Assembly: GCA_005406025.1 (NCBI GenBank)
Contig: BGZK01000141.1
Location: forward strand, 1 to 64,000
DNA: 64,000 bases
From: Eumeta japonica
Taxonomy: Eukaryota > Arthropoda > Insecta > Lepidoptera > Psychidae
Direction of reading: 5' to 3'
Numbering within the stretch: the first letter of the stretch is position 1; every line of letters starts with the position of its first letter. The notes below the pieces were generated by a model, which saw nothing but the letters and a program-made list of their open reading frames with translations, ran no database searches and was not told the DNA's origin. Shown here piece by piece: positions 33,805 through 45,627 of this stretch. Both the position numbers and the translations under genes were made by a program.

Positions 33805-35007
33805 CTATTTTGTAATAATGTTCAAAATCTGGACGATAACAATCAGGTACGTCGTACACACGCTAATAAATGCAAGTAAGAGTGTTAAATCTACATTAAA
33901 CATGCCATAAACCGAAATCGTCAGAGGCCACTCTTCGATGAGTTCCATAAACGCCTTCGCTTGGAGTCTGATCAACGGCGGTTGGTCGTAGTCCATGATG
34001 ATGTCGTTCACCAAGATCTTGGTTTCGATCCGCGTCGAAATCAGTCTTTCGCAAATGATACACATAATTGCGACGAACAGAATAAATCTAGTGCACCACA
34101 TCGTAGCCCTCATGACGTGTTTAAAGTCCTTGTCACCGTAGTGATAAAATGATAGCGACGACCACATAGCGATAATGATGTACATAAAAGCAATAACTAG
34201 AGCCGTAAAAATTTGAAAATTAAAAACGTTCTTAATCGATATACAAACTTCACCGAGTCGGTTATACGCTGATGATAAATCTTTCAATTGTACGGAAATA
34301 TTGTTTTTCACAAAAACATTATGGCCTTTGTCTCTTGACGACATTGCATCAGTTGGTTTGTTCTTTCCTATTCGTTTTAAATAGTCATTCAGGACTTTTA
34401 GTCTTGCATTCGTCATAGACACGAACTTACAGAATATGATGATTTCTAAATTTTTAAATAGAATAACTGTTATGATAATGATATCACTTGTAATTAGAAT
34501 TCCATTCATAAAAATGTCACAAAAATGGAACGTTATGAAAGCAAAAGTGAAAATTGCAAACATGGTCCACGTCTTATTACGAGCCCTCCTGTAAAAGTCA
34601 TCGGTGCTGTTCAGAAGTAAGACTGTGTCTATCTGACATAATTCTGTAAAAATATTGATGTTCAATTCATTTGTCATGAAAGAAGTACTGAAACAAGTAA
34701 TCCAATACTGAGCAAATATAACGTAAAATGACAAGTCGTGGAAAGCGTTGAATTTATATACTGATCCAAGAATGTTTATTGGAAAAATTTTCAATACCAC
34801 GTACGCTATAATTAATGATGTGGATACTAACAAAGACAGCACTCTCATCTTTGTAGTGGGCGGCGTCAGAATACCACGATTGTAATGAAATCTAGATATT
34901 CCAAAAATTTTCTCTAAGATAAAACTTGGTCCCAATGTCTCTAAGAGTTTTTCGAGATGGTTTGGTTTGTTGTTCAAATTATGACGATTTTCCATTTGTA
35001 AAGCCAT
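33805..35007 (-). CDS. Gustatory receptor GR-4 (intronless, 400 aa)
   Basis: This is a complete single-exon gustatory receptor (7tm_7 family) and a close paralogue of GR-1: same length, and the same motifs GPSFxLE, QIDTVLLLNSTD, FAFITFHFCDIFM, VNDIIMDYDQPP and NVDLTLL. Seven hydrophobic segments fall at the same residues as in GR-1. The signature is TYLIVIVQ at residues 386-393. The start Met at 35007 is supported by the shared N-terminus ENRHNLNN and by conservation of the 5' flank with GR-1 and with the relic at 59.9 kb. No damage was found. A LINE relic lies ~200 bp past its stop, and the same arrangement is repeated at the right end of the window. The ligand is unknown. Confidence 0.93.
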   Translation of the reverse strand: MALQMENRHNLNNKPNHLEKLLETLGPSFILEKIFGISRFHYNRGILTPPTTKMRVLSLLVSTSLIIAYVVLKIFPINILGSVYKFNAFHDLSFYVIFAQYWITCFSTSFMTNELNINIFTELCQIDTVLLLNSTDDFYRRARNKTWTMFAIFTFAFITFHFCDIFMNGILITSDIIIITVILFKNLEIIIFCKFVSMTNARLKVLNDYLKRIGKNKPTDAMSSRDKGHNVFVKNNISVQLKDLSSAYNRLGEVCISIKNVFNFQIFTALVIAFMYIIIAMWSSLSFYHYGDKDFKHVMRATMWCTRFILFVAIMCIICERLISTRIETKILVNDIIMDYDQPPLIRLQAKAFMELIEEWPLTISVYGMFNVDLTLLLAFISVCTTYLIVIVQILNIITK

Positions 35008-35160
35008 TTTTTAAAAGGTGCACAAGTAAAGAAGTTGCTGCAGCGACTTTTACTATCAAGAGCTCGAAGAAAGATGAAATCGTTAATGGTTGGTATTAAA
35101 ATGAGTAAACGGTAAGTAAGCCATTATGAGGATTAGGAAAAAAGTGAGTAATAAGTAAGT
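35008..35160 (-). promoter_or_regulatory. Conserved 5' flank of minus-strand GR genes (GR-4)
   Basis: Shares GCTGCAGCGACTTTTACTAT followed by CAAGAGCT with the GR-1 flank and the 59.9-kb relic. It is a candidate leader and core promoter, on conservation only. Confidence 0.4.
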
Positions 35161-35544
35161 AAAATCGATCTGTTTATGTATTAACATCAATCGACGTCTC
35201 TCTCTAAGAAGTTCGATTCAACTTCTTAGACAACAAGTTCAAAAAAACTCAACAATTATTTACTTGAAAATAAAAACAAATGTAACGTACCTAGGCTGCA
35301 AACATGAAATCGTTTATTTGTCCTGCCCTGCGGACAGGAATTCATCATTTTCTGCCCACTGAACGAAGTTGCAAATTTATTTTCAATCCTGTCAGAGTAT
35401 CTTTTGTTTATTTCATGCCTTTATAATTGTCATTCTAACCGTCAATTGTATTGACATATTATAACCCTGTGTCATGATATGTCAATATCAAAATCAATAT
35501 ATTTAAAAGAGTACAATAAATTTTTCAATACAGTTGATATGAAA
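35161..35544. other. Intergenic DNA upstream of GR-4
   Basis: No gene is recognised. Part of it (about 35330-35520) resembles the area next to the fold-back repeat in the 1.3-kb repeat family. Confidence 0.4.
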
Positions 35545-35675
35545 AATATACTGTGTGACGCTGGATGAAACACGATTTCAGACCGAGTGATGTCAGCCCT
35601 CGCTTCGCTCGGGCAGCCAACTTCACTCTGGTCTGAAATCGTTTTGTTTCATCCCTAGTCACACAATATACTATT
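35545..35675. repeat. Imperfect palindrome (fold-back repeat), copy 3, best preserved
   Basis: The outer arms, starting ATATACTGTGTGACGCTGGA and ending TCCCTAGTCACACAATATAC, are about 40 bases with a few mismatches. Inner arms GAGTGATGTCAGCCC and GGGCAGCCAACTTCACTC close around TCGCTTCGCTC. The whole ~130 bp can fold into one long hairpin. The open frame at 35525-35860 is a by-product. Confidence 0.8.
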
Positions 35676-36072
35676 ATTGGTCTATTAATAAGAGTATCTT
35701 GATGGATGTGAACTTCATAAGAAATCGAAAGAAATTTTTTTGGAGAATTTAATATCCTACACGCCTGTTTTCTCAATTTTTGTCTAAATTTAAATGATGT
35801 GCCAAATTTTAAAAGAACCATAATTTCATCGAAAAGTGAACTTAAATTGGCTGGCGGCACATGTTCTTTTTGTTTAAAACCAAAAAAAAAAAAATTCCGT
35901 CGTTCTTCGTCAGATGGTAGGATTTTTTAGGGCGTCGGAAAAAAAAAATTTAACGACCACCCTAAACCGCTTAGAGGCACTTAGCTCGCGCGCCATTTCG
36001 GTTGATTCGGCTCATCTCTATAGACCCATACGGTCGATTGTTGCTTTACTCGGGCGGGACTTGGTCTTCCAA
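35676..36072. other. Unrecognised DNA at the breakpoint of GR-2'
   Basis: No similarity to the GR-2 upstream sequence. It includes A-runs at 35881-35894 and 35940-35948 and a GC-richer stretch just before the pseudogene. It is probably a TE fragment that replaced the 5' part of the duplicated receptor. Confidence 0.35.
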
Positions 36073-36486
36073 TAATGAAATTTGTAATTATCAAATACTG
36101 GTAACACTCTCATCAATTTTCACTTACGTCCTAGCAACTATTTGGTCATCATTACAATATTTGCGTAAACTAAATAAAGCTTCAGAAACGTTGACAATGG
36201 TCGTAATGTGGTGCATGAAATGCATCTGCACCGTGACCACAATGTGCTTAGGCTGCGATAAGTTGTATCCGCACGGAAAGATACCAAAGTATTGGTCAAT
36301 GGACTACGAACGACGTTTGCAGACCCGACTACCAGCGAAGGGGTTCTTGGAACATGGAACGCATGGCCAATGAAGATTTCTGTTTACGATATGTTCTTTG
36401 TTGATATCATTTTGATTTTAATGTTTATAAGTGTTGCCACCACTCACTAGATCGTGATTATACAAAAATTGCACTTCATTAAATAA
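36073..36486 (+). pseudogene. GR-2' : 5'-truncated gustatory receptor pseudogene
   Basis: Matches the last ~140 codons of GR-2, from the NEIFNYQILMTL region to LHFIK and the stop. The first ~258 codons are missing. Further damage: the codons for VNDIIM are partly deleted, leaving KIPKYWSMDYERR; a frameshift follows GFLEHGTHG; and a TAG interrupts the signature region (TTH*IVIIQ where GR-2 has TTYLIVIIQ). The open frame that begins at 36002 includes ~24 codons of unrelated upstream DNA. It lies at the left edge of the second copy of the GR-2/GR-3 block and is clearly non-functional. Confidence 0.9.
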
Positions 36487-39088
36487 ATGAAGGTATAGTG
36501 TGTTCAATTTGCAAATCAAGTAAATGTTGTTATAAGATATTCGTTTACAAATTTTACTTAATAACAAGATAACAAGAAAATAAGCTTTTTCTTTGGTAAT
36601 ACGTAACAATTTAAGAATTTTTGTATCTGGTTATCTAAAATTTCTTTTACGATGTGGTGAATGCTTTTTAAGATAGTAGATCAACATCGCTTTATAAGTC
36701 GTAGGTTTAATGCATACATTGTATTTGACAATATGTTTTAAACGTTATTTTGTAATATTAGAGCCAATTTATAACTTTGTCACGACGTATTGTATACTTT
36801 GAAAAATGTATGTTTGTTATGTTTATGCTCACTCGTTAGCATGATTAATCTAATCGTGATAATATCATAATATATATGTACAAATTGAATCGTGTAGATG
36901 TACAGTGTTATAGATTTAATTATATGACAGTAGTATTAAGATGTGCATGTATAAGACGAAGTCGTAATATGCTTTTTTTTTTAAAATAGATAAATACAGT
37001 TATGAAAATTGATACGTGTATATTTATTTTGAATCTTACGAACTACCCATATAATACTTTAACCGAGTCATAGTAAATAAACACTGCAGCCACTTTCTTT
37101 CAGAAATTGGAGCCGAAATAAATTACGATTATTTTTAAAATATAAGTTTCGTTTTAAACGAAACAAACTAGAAATTAATACGTTTACTGAGATTATAACC
37201 AAATTTATAAGAAACAATTTTATTGTAACTGACAACATAATTGACAACGTAATTAGTTTGTAAATAAAATAGTACCCATTTAAATTTATTTAGGAGTCGA
37301 TACGAATAATCTGAAGGAACTGTGCGTGATAACCGATTGTTGCTGTTGCTGGTTTACTTTTAAAATTATAAAGTATGGTAGTTTACCAACATTTTTGGCA
37401 ATCAGACGGCTTATGAATTGCTTGCAGATGATTATAGATATTTCTATATAGCATTAGAACCTTCGGATAGCAGTATTATAATCTTGTTGTTGAAGCTACA
37501 ACTTTAGTAACTCTGGAGCCGTACTCTAAGAACTACTAAAAAATATTTAATAAATCATAGTGATGACCTTGACTTTAATAGGCCTTTACAATGCTCGTAA
37601 TATAGAAATAAATAAATGTAAAATGAATTACCTACTTAAGATAGGTTTGCCACATTTTAATGATATTTATCACAATTGGTTGGATTACGCTTATAAATTT
37701 ATAACACTAATTTACTGTAATACGAAAGTAAAAATTAATTTCATGTGAGACATTTTTACTATTCATAATAGCGAGCAACGCCCCATTCACTTTCACTCTC
37801 CATTCACTCTCGCCCCATTCACTCTCTTTTCAACATCTACGTTAAAGAAAAAAAGTTCTGAGAAGAAACTGATGAATCATCGAGGTGAATTAATTCTTCT
37901 AGACATATGGGGTGATAAGTTATTTAACTATCTTAATCTACCGAAGTTTATCGGACGTACATCGTTCAAAGTCGTATTTTCTTAAACCAATTACTTATTA
38001 TTAGTATGCACATAAATGTGTAATGAGCTCAATTTATATAGAAAGAAATGTTGATCATGGTCATCCAGTATAAATCTTTCATTACAAAAAGAGGTATAAC
38101 TATAACTTGTGTTCTTATGCTATTGGTTAGAACAAACGCTAGTGACGTCCCATTGGTCGGAGTTTAGAATTCAGTAGACGATCGACATCAATAAACGATC
38201 ACCAAATACTTTATTTCTTCATTAATGCCGTTCATTCGTTCTGTTCCGCTGCTTTACGTTACTTTCTTGCGATGATTTTCCCACATTTCTCTTGCATATT
38301 TTAAAATGTATAAAATGCAATAATACATTGAATTTCGTCATTCGTCACTGATAGCTCTATGAATCAATATAGATAAAATGTATATAATATTTATTATTAG
38401 AAATTCATGAGAACGTGGAAAAATAGTACTATTCTCGTGGATAATTAGTAAATGAAAGGTACTATTTTCAATAATCTTATATTTCTTATGATAGCAGTAA
38501 CACAACTGGGTCACCGAATTCTCCAGTTTTAGAGTTTTCAACAAATCTTTTCTCAGATAATTCTATTCTGTATTTTTATTTGTACATCATCTCTGTATCA
38601 ACATGTTAAAACATTATATTTGTACTGCATTTAACATGTTTTCGAAATACGTATAATATTTTTCTATAACATACTAAATGCACATAAAGATTAATTTTCT
38701 AGTAACATGTCTAATAGTGTCAGTTAAACAACCAATGTTGAAAACTTGTAGAAATATGAAAACTGACACGTTATTTTCCAGTAAGTTAATGACATTTCTG
38801 TTTCAAAATAAAATTTTAGAGTAATAGTATGGGATTAATTTAATATTAATTATTCCTAATATTTTTACATATTATAAATTGATGTCCCTCGTGGTGTCTG
38901 CCTATCTGCGTGAAGGTCAATATCATAAACTACTGTAGGAATAGTCATACAGTTTTCACTAATACCTAAACTGATTCACGAGGAATGTCTGTGTTTATTC
39001 ACTTATAGGTACTTCGTACAAATCGGCTGAGCTACAATGATGTTTTTCGATTAAAACACGCCTGGGAGTCACCCTGATGTACGTTGCT
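36487..39088 (+). repeat. Segmental duplication, copy 2 (GR-2' 3' flank)
   Basis: Collinear with 15517-18490 with substitutions and small indels throughout; it lacks the GAT tract of copy 1 and some other segments. It ends with AAACACGCCTGGGAGT at about 39054-39069, after which the copies diverge. No conserved open frame, so no gene. Confidence 0.8.
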
Positions 39089-39528
39089 TATGTCCTTTAA
39101 GGAATAGTTCCTCTTAATTAGTATATGGTTAAATATAAATAATCAGTTACTTCCCAATAGCAAAAAATGAAATAATCATATGTGTAAAAGTAATAGTACT
39201 TGTTCGTAGAACTATATTTTAACTCTGTACGATTAGAATTTAAATGTAGAGGTAAAATTATATGTTCTGAAAACTATTGCAATGGTTACATATTATAATG
39301 TAATAGTAATATTCAACCGTAAGCCGGCGCATAACATTGTACTAAAGGCTGATCCTCGATGCAATGACACACGCTGTTATTATTGAAATCTACCCACAAA
39401 ACTTTGCTACTTCAATAATATGAATCAAAACAATATCTTTACCAGTACAATAACAAACATCAATACAAGCTATCATTATATAGTTAAAAATCTTGACATA
39501 TTTTATTTTGAAGCAGCTATAATTATAA
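39089..39528. other. Non-duplicated DNA beside the LINE ORF1 relic
   Basis: AT-rich, no gene recognised. Probably part of the same insertion as the LINE ORF1 relic, since the flanking duplicated sequence resumes only at 40547. Confidence 0.35.
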
Positions 39529-40482
39529 TTATTTGATTTTTGAGATTTCCTGTGGCATGCGAATAGCGAAAATAGGAGAGGTATCAATTTTACGAACCAA
39601 TACGGTTTCGTGTTTAACCCAGACATATTTATATTCATGTTTCCTTGTAGCCTCACGAAACTGACGAAATAATTGCTTGTTGTTAAGTGTCAAGTGTTCA
39701 TTAATATATATTTTGTGCGGGGAACCAGTTATACCTAATTTATTCGTATCTAATCCTTTCGCGGAACGATAGACTGAAATCATGTTATCACGCAAAACTC
39801 GAGAGATAAATTTCACGATAAAATTTTTAGATTTAGAATTTTTTTGATCGGCGTGGGGTACACAATGAACAGAGACGATGTAGGTCGCCCAAATCGGCCA
39901 TTTAATTTCGTTACCCAGGCAGTCCAGAATATTAATAAGATTTTTGCCTCGCCTTTCAGGAAGGTTAGATATTTCGATGTTGCATTGTCTGGTTTGCTGC
40001 TCCATGATCGCTATCTTATTTTCAAGTTACTGTAGTCGCGTCGGGAGTACCGAGATTTGAGATATATTGTTATCGATTAACAATTAGCGGTTTTCAAATG
40101 AAAACGGTTTTTGTCGTTCTGAGTAAAAGCTTATAGATTTTTTGTTTCCATTACCCGTACACTAACCTTCGACAGCGATTCGTTGATGATGGCGTTATCA
40201 GTATTGAGTTTTTGTGTATTCACACTTATAGCTCATGTCAGATAATTCGGTAGTCTAAGCAGAATTAACCGCAGTTGCAATACTGTCGGCAATGCATTCG
40301 GTTATTTATTTGTTCCATATAACCAACTGCTGATTGAATTTCTTCTCTAAGGATGCGAACATTATCTCATCAAAATCCGGCTGTTTATGTTTGCGTATGT
40401 TTGCGAAATTATCTCTTTCGGTCGATAAATATATGTCGGGATTGAATGCGAAATTATTCGGTGGTATACGTTGAAGTGCCAT
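39529..40482 (-). mobile_element. LINE ORF1 relic with Baculo_FP-like domain
   Basis: The open frame at 39529-40005 (158 aa) reads IEISNLPERRGKNLINIL, WPIWATYIVSVHCVPH, IVKFISRVLRDNM, INEHLTLNNKQLFRQFREA and YKYVWVKHETVLVRKID. That is the C-terminal half of the ORF1 protein found in many insect LINEs, which shares a domain with the baculovirus FP protein. Upstream, frames broken by stops lead back to a probable start at 40482 (MALQRIPPNNFAF). The LINE context and host-type decay argue for a retrotransposon, not a viral insertion. ORF1 proteins bind the element RNA. It sits between the two halves of the duplicated block. Confidence 0.7.
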
Positions 40483-40546
40483 ATTGTTGTATTTAAGATT
40501 TTGGAACGAAGTAAAAGTGTTTTTTTATCTGCTGCTTGATTTATCT

Positions 40547-42514
40547 TAACTAACTTGGTTTTAGAAACGAATTGGTTTCGACACTCATCAAGACGATTTT
40601 AATATGCGCATTAAATTAAACTGCGTTCACAGTGCTGTCATCTGCATAACAATGAACATTACCAGTTTTCTAGAAATCGTTTACATGAAAAATGGAGAAA
40701 GTGTAGGAGTACACAGTCATGACGGACACCGACATTTACAAGTTTCATTTACGATTTTGATGCTCCATAACTTAATGAAATTGCCAATCCCTTTGCATAT
40801 TTATAGGGACACATATACAAGGAAAGCTTTAGGACAAGCGCTTTGTGATAAATTAACACCCAAACCTTACTCCTTGCTTTCGACAGCCTACGTCCAAAGA
40901 TGTGTTAATAAGCTGCAGAAATTTCCAGCTGAGCGGCCGCAACGGCTGTACGAAAAGCGTAGTAGTGTTCCCCTAAACGGCCCAGAATATGGAGGTAATT
41001 GCTATAAACGAAATTGAGAATTCATTATCCTGGAAAATAAAGTGCACTAAAACAGTTTTCTAGAAATTTGAATTTTTGAAGAAAGAATCATGAGTGACGA
41101 AAGAAACTCATCAAAACGGCGATAAGTCAAAACAGCACATTTAAATAAAAAAATTATGCAGTCCATCAAGACAACTCGACTTGTGGTTTTCAAGGAAAAA
41201 GTGCACAATGTACAAATACCGGTCTAGAACAAATATCCACCATAGAATTTTCATACCAAATCCTATTCAAGTTATAAGCTGAAATTTAATACCTCGATTA
41301 TTTAAAGTCAAGTTTGATGCAAAAAGAAAACCCAACAGTTCAGCTTTCTCATTTTCATATCGGCTAAAAAACCATCTTCCCTGTGCTGTGGTGAAGACGG
41401 TTGAAAAAATTACTTTAAACGGCTTTAGCAATACATAAAATTAGGTGTAATTCCGAAGGGTAAGACAACAGTATTCCATTAATTATACTAATATATTCCA
41501 GACATGGCTCTATTGTCTTTTTACAAAACCTGAGAGCAGAATCGTACTTCTTCTCGAATAAGTCAGTAGTTGACGTTTAGACGCCATGGCGGTAGTCTAG
41601 GCTGTTTTACGACGAAAAGTTATTTTGCAAGGCTTGGGAAACCAGGGATGATATTTGCCCCTTGTCGGCAGCACATACTTTTACACATACAAAACTATGG
41701 TTTATGACGTCACTACAGCGATATAAAATCAGCTTATGCGCCACGTTTACCTGACATGAACTAAACACACTCCCATGAGTTAGATACAAAGAAGGTATAC
41801 GATCTATCCTAATACACCGACACAGAGTGCTAAACACGGCGTTTGCCCTCTAGTATAAATCGTAATGAGCATGTAAGGGGTACCATACTTTAAATCTGCC
41901 AGTGGTCTGATGCCCTGAGTAGGACAGCAACAGAAACCTTTCAATTGTCAGCATGTGAGATCAGCAGAATATACTACCAATTTGGGGTACGGTCTGCCAC
42001 ATCCCACACTCGTATGGGTGACAAAAACAATTACGGCTGACCATAAGCATCATTCACAATAAAACGCCACAACATTCCAAAGAGTGCAGTTATGTTAAAG
42101 AACAATCAAACTTCAAAATTACTATAATATTCTGTTTATTCGAGAGCCGGAAATGAAATAAAATAGAAAATGGCAATTAATTCTTTAAAAAAAATATTAT
42201 ATTAAAAATTAAACATTCAGCTCATATCATTATAGTTATAACACTGAATATTATTTTTATTAAAGTTTAAAATAAGTACGGTTAGCACTATTCGATATGT
42301 AACCTGTGTTTAAAAAGGCAGTTCTAGGTCGCCCTAGATATACGAACATATACTAAATATGCATGAAGGAACGTTATAGGTTATATGAATTCTCAATTGA
42401 CCACTTTCTATTATTAATATCAAATGTAACCGTTAATTAAATTGGTTTACTTGTACATGTACTACACAATTATATGAATGATTTTGTCATTGCAGAAACG
42501 TTCTCGGTATCAAA
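40547..42514 (+). repeat. Segmental duplication, copy 2 (GR-3' 5' flank)
   Basis: Collinear with 21437-23185. Contains an unrecognised 137-codon open frame at 40604-41017 (ends SVPLNGPEYGGNCYKRN) whose counterpart in copy 1 is interrupted. Without homology or conservation of frame it is more likely a TE remnant than a gene. The remainder is non-coding. Confidence 0.7.
40604..41017 (+). other. Unrecognised 137-codon open frame, doubtful gene
   Basis: No family recognised and no signal peptide or membrane segment seen. The C-terminal third is rich in Arg, Lys and Pro. The matching region of copy 1 (about 21515-21900) has stops and indels in this frame, which argues against selection on the protein. 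Kept only as an open frame. Confidence 0.25.
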
Positions 42515-43730
42515 ATGTCGTTCGAAGACAACTCGTCCCAAGCGATCGATAAAATTGATTCTAAGAAAGAAGATAGTGTTCTAATATTACTAAGAACTTT
42601 AATTCCCAGTTCAATCATAGAAAGTATTTTAGGCATTATCAGGTTTCGGTTAATAAATAAAAATCTTACGTCTCCGAGCAAGTCATCAAAACTGTTCTCT
42701 TTTGTTATATCCACAACAATAACAATAACTTACTTCGTGTGTCGCAAGTACCCAGTGCGAATTTTGGGAACTCCATATGAATGCAATGCTTTTAAAGAAC
42801 TCCCAAACTTTGTCATTTTGTACAATATTGGTTCACTTGTTTTATGACGACTTCGATTCAAAATGAGGCTCATATCAAAATCATGACCGAAATTCAGAGT
42901 TTGGATAGAGTCTTACGTGTTGACAAAACGAAGGAATTTTATCAAAAGCGCACAAAGAGACAATTGTCACTTTCTTTATTTTAATAATAGCTCATGCAAT
43001 ATTCAGTTTGTGTGATATATTTAGCGATGGAGTTCTAACTCTCAGTGGTATGCTGGAATTAATAGTTTATTTTATACAAGAATTGGGGCTTTTAGTGTTC
43101 TGCAAACTAATACATATGTTGCAAGCGAGATTACAGGTTTTGAACAGTTATACAAAAAATGCTAAAAACAATTATAAAAACGAAACCGACATAATGAAGG
43201 CGATTAATCAAGGAAAGCCTAATTCCCTAGGAAATTACAAATCCTTAAATTTACATAAACTTGCTTCACTCTATAATAAAATTGGTGATATTTGTTCTCA
43301 AGCAAACGACGTTTTTAATTTTGAAATATTTATGGTGCTGGTTTCTGCATTCACTTATATCATTGTCACTATTTGGTTCACACTACGTCACTTTAGATTT
43401 AACTATGACGAGTATAACTTGGTAAGAGCGACAATATGGTGTACCAGATGCATTTGCAGTGTATGTGTATTATGCATCTCATGCGAAAAGCTGATTTCAA
43501 CTCGAAATGAAACTCGGATTTTGGTGAACGACATCATCATGGACTATGACCAGCCACCTCAGGTCAGGCTTCAGGCAAAGGCGTTTATGGAGCTCATCGA
43601 CGCGTGGACCTTGAACATCTCCGTCTACGACATGTTCTTTGTAGATATAACACTTATACTTAAATTCATAAGTGTCGCTACAACATATTTGATTGTAATT
43701 ATACAAATATCTCATATAAGTAGTGTATAA
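42515..43730 (+). pseudogene. GR-3' : full-length gustatory receptor with two 1-bp frameshifts
   Basis: A full-length counterpart of GR-3 with start ATG 42515 (MSFEDNSSQAIDK) and stop ending at 43730. Relative to GR-3, one T is missing from a T5 run (42816-42819) and one A from an A5 run (42944-42947). The first shifts the frame after NFVI and ends it at 42847; the second restores the original phase only in combination, giving a 240-codon open frame from 43008. Otherwise 42583-43522 looks identical to 23254-24195, while the ends differ. Unlike GR-3, this copy keeps the consensus MDYDQPP and TYLIVIIQ motifs. Both lesions are in homopolymers, so the pseudogene status depends on sequence accuracy. 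Confidence 0.88.
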
Positions 43731-45627
43731 GTGAAACAGTTCACAAATCACAAATAGGGATTGATATGATAAAATAATATTTGAAATAAGTAATATTACT
43801 GATATCAAATATTACCTATGTATCCTTTCATATTTATGTACGACGCTTCAAATATTGTTTTGTACTCGAAACAAAATCAAAATCTTCATGAGTTAGATCA
43901 TCATAGACTACAACCATCCAGTCATGTCAACAGGAATTGAAGTGTGTATAATGAACAAGTCTGTTTTTAAAAACGTATTCCTTGTGTGCATAACTTGATA
44001 TCTAAATTCATATTTATAAATAGCTGTTATTTAGTCATTCTTGTTTTATTGATAAGTCAAAAGAATAATTGTTTGTAAGTGAACAATAAAGCGTTTTAGC
44101 CATTCCTGATGTTTAATTTATATGATTTTATTAATAAAATGTCTCTCTAGGTCACATATTACCATATTTTTACCCATATTTTAAAAAACTTAGTACCTTT
44201 ATAAGTGTTTATAAGTATGTATAAGTGTGTGTAAGTACTTATGTAAGATCAATATGTGTCCAAGTGAGAGAGTTTAACGAGTGAAAGGGTTTGTATATAG
44301 TGCAAATGTTTCGTGATAAGAGTGGTTGACTATCCATAATCGAGTTCTATGCTCTAAGTTATGCACGACAGTGAAATTTGTGTGTAGTAAATGAAATTCG
44401 AAAGTGGTATTAGTGCAGTGAAGATGTGATTCCTGATTAGATGCGCATTTTCAAAAACTGTGTAGTTTAAAGGTAAATATAGTTATCGAAATAGAAAACT
44501 TCAGTTGAGAAGGTTTTGGTTACTTTGGAAACAGATTAAGCAAACAAGTATGTAAAGGACTTAAAAAATCAGATATAACCATTTCTCCACATATGTTTCG
44601 CCTAAGAGCTCTAAGAACTTATTTATAACCAATAAATCAAATTCCAAATATTTATTTCGTAGATTATAAAATAACACTTAAAATATCTCATAATATTTTA
44701 AGAATTTACAGTGTTTTTATAAATTTCCACATGTTTGTAAAGCAAATATACCTCAGACAGACCAAGCAAGAAATTTAAGGGATAGCTCTTGTCAAGCAAA
44801 ATTGTATACAACACAATTAAACACAAAAAAACAACTATCACAAAAAAAAGACGATCCTGCAGCAAGTCGAGCTGATTATGTCCATCGTCTAAAAATTCAA
44901 ATTCTATTCCGTTTGTTACAAGGTTTAAATTAGTATTAATACTTTAGTAAAGATAAATTTTAAAGATCCTTAGGGGCCTCATTGAACATGGACACATAGA
45001 GCTCTCTGGATTAATTAGTAGTAAATAAAATACTGTTGTAACCTCCTCTGAACATGTTTTGATCTGATCTGATCTCGTAAACCATTTTCTATTTTGGAGA
45101 TAGCTAGCAAAGTGAAGCAGCAGTGAAGTATCATCTGAAAAATCATACTATATAATGAACATCCTTAGCAAGGCTAGGGAAATCATTAATATGAACTAAA
45201 AATAGAAACTGAACAAGAGTGGTCTACATGGGCCACCCTATTGTGGCCGATGTGGACTAAGAACCCAGATGATCTAATATTATTTACATTGACCCTTTGA
45301 ATTCTGTTAATTAAATACATTTCAGAAAGTCTAATGCACGCCACTTAATCCTGAATTGTGAATTAGTGTAATTTAAATTAATTCTCGTTAAGTGAATGGC
45401 CTACTTTTATGTATCCCAATGATTTCAGCTTGCAGCCATTTCTTTCTTAACCACTTGCTCGTATAAATCTATTATCAATAATAACGCAACAATAATACAG
45501 CAAAGACGAGTTAACCAAGTATTAGTAAGACTTTTCATTTTGGGTTAATAATTTAAGCAGAATATTATATTATTACAAAAAGCTCTTTAGAATTTCACCG
45601 TGTAAGCCGTATGTCGCACACCGTTTC
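43731..45627 (+). repeat. Non-coding 3' flank of GR-3' (duplication copy 2)
   Basis: 43731-44440 matches 24398-25030. 44735-45330 matches 26220-26830. About 45335-45590 matches, inverted, 52760-53000. It includes small GTAAGT/ATAAGTGT tandem repeats at 44200-44235. No gene is seen. Confidence 0.65.

Noticed and set aside
35525..35860. 111-codon minus-strand frame
   Set aside because: More than a third of it is the fold-back palindrome; no protein motif is present.
39529..40005. Possible viral insertion because of a baculovirus FP-like domain
   Set aside because: The same domain forms the ORF1 protein of many insect LINEs. The broken upstream ORF1-like region and the lack of any other viral gene favour a retrotransposon.
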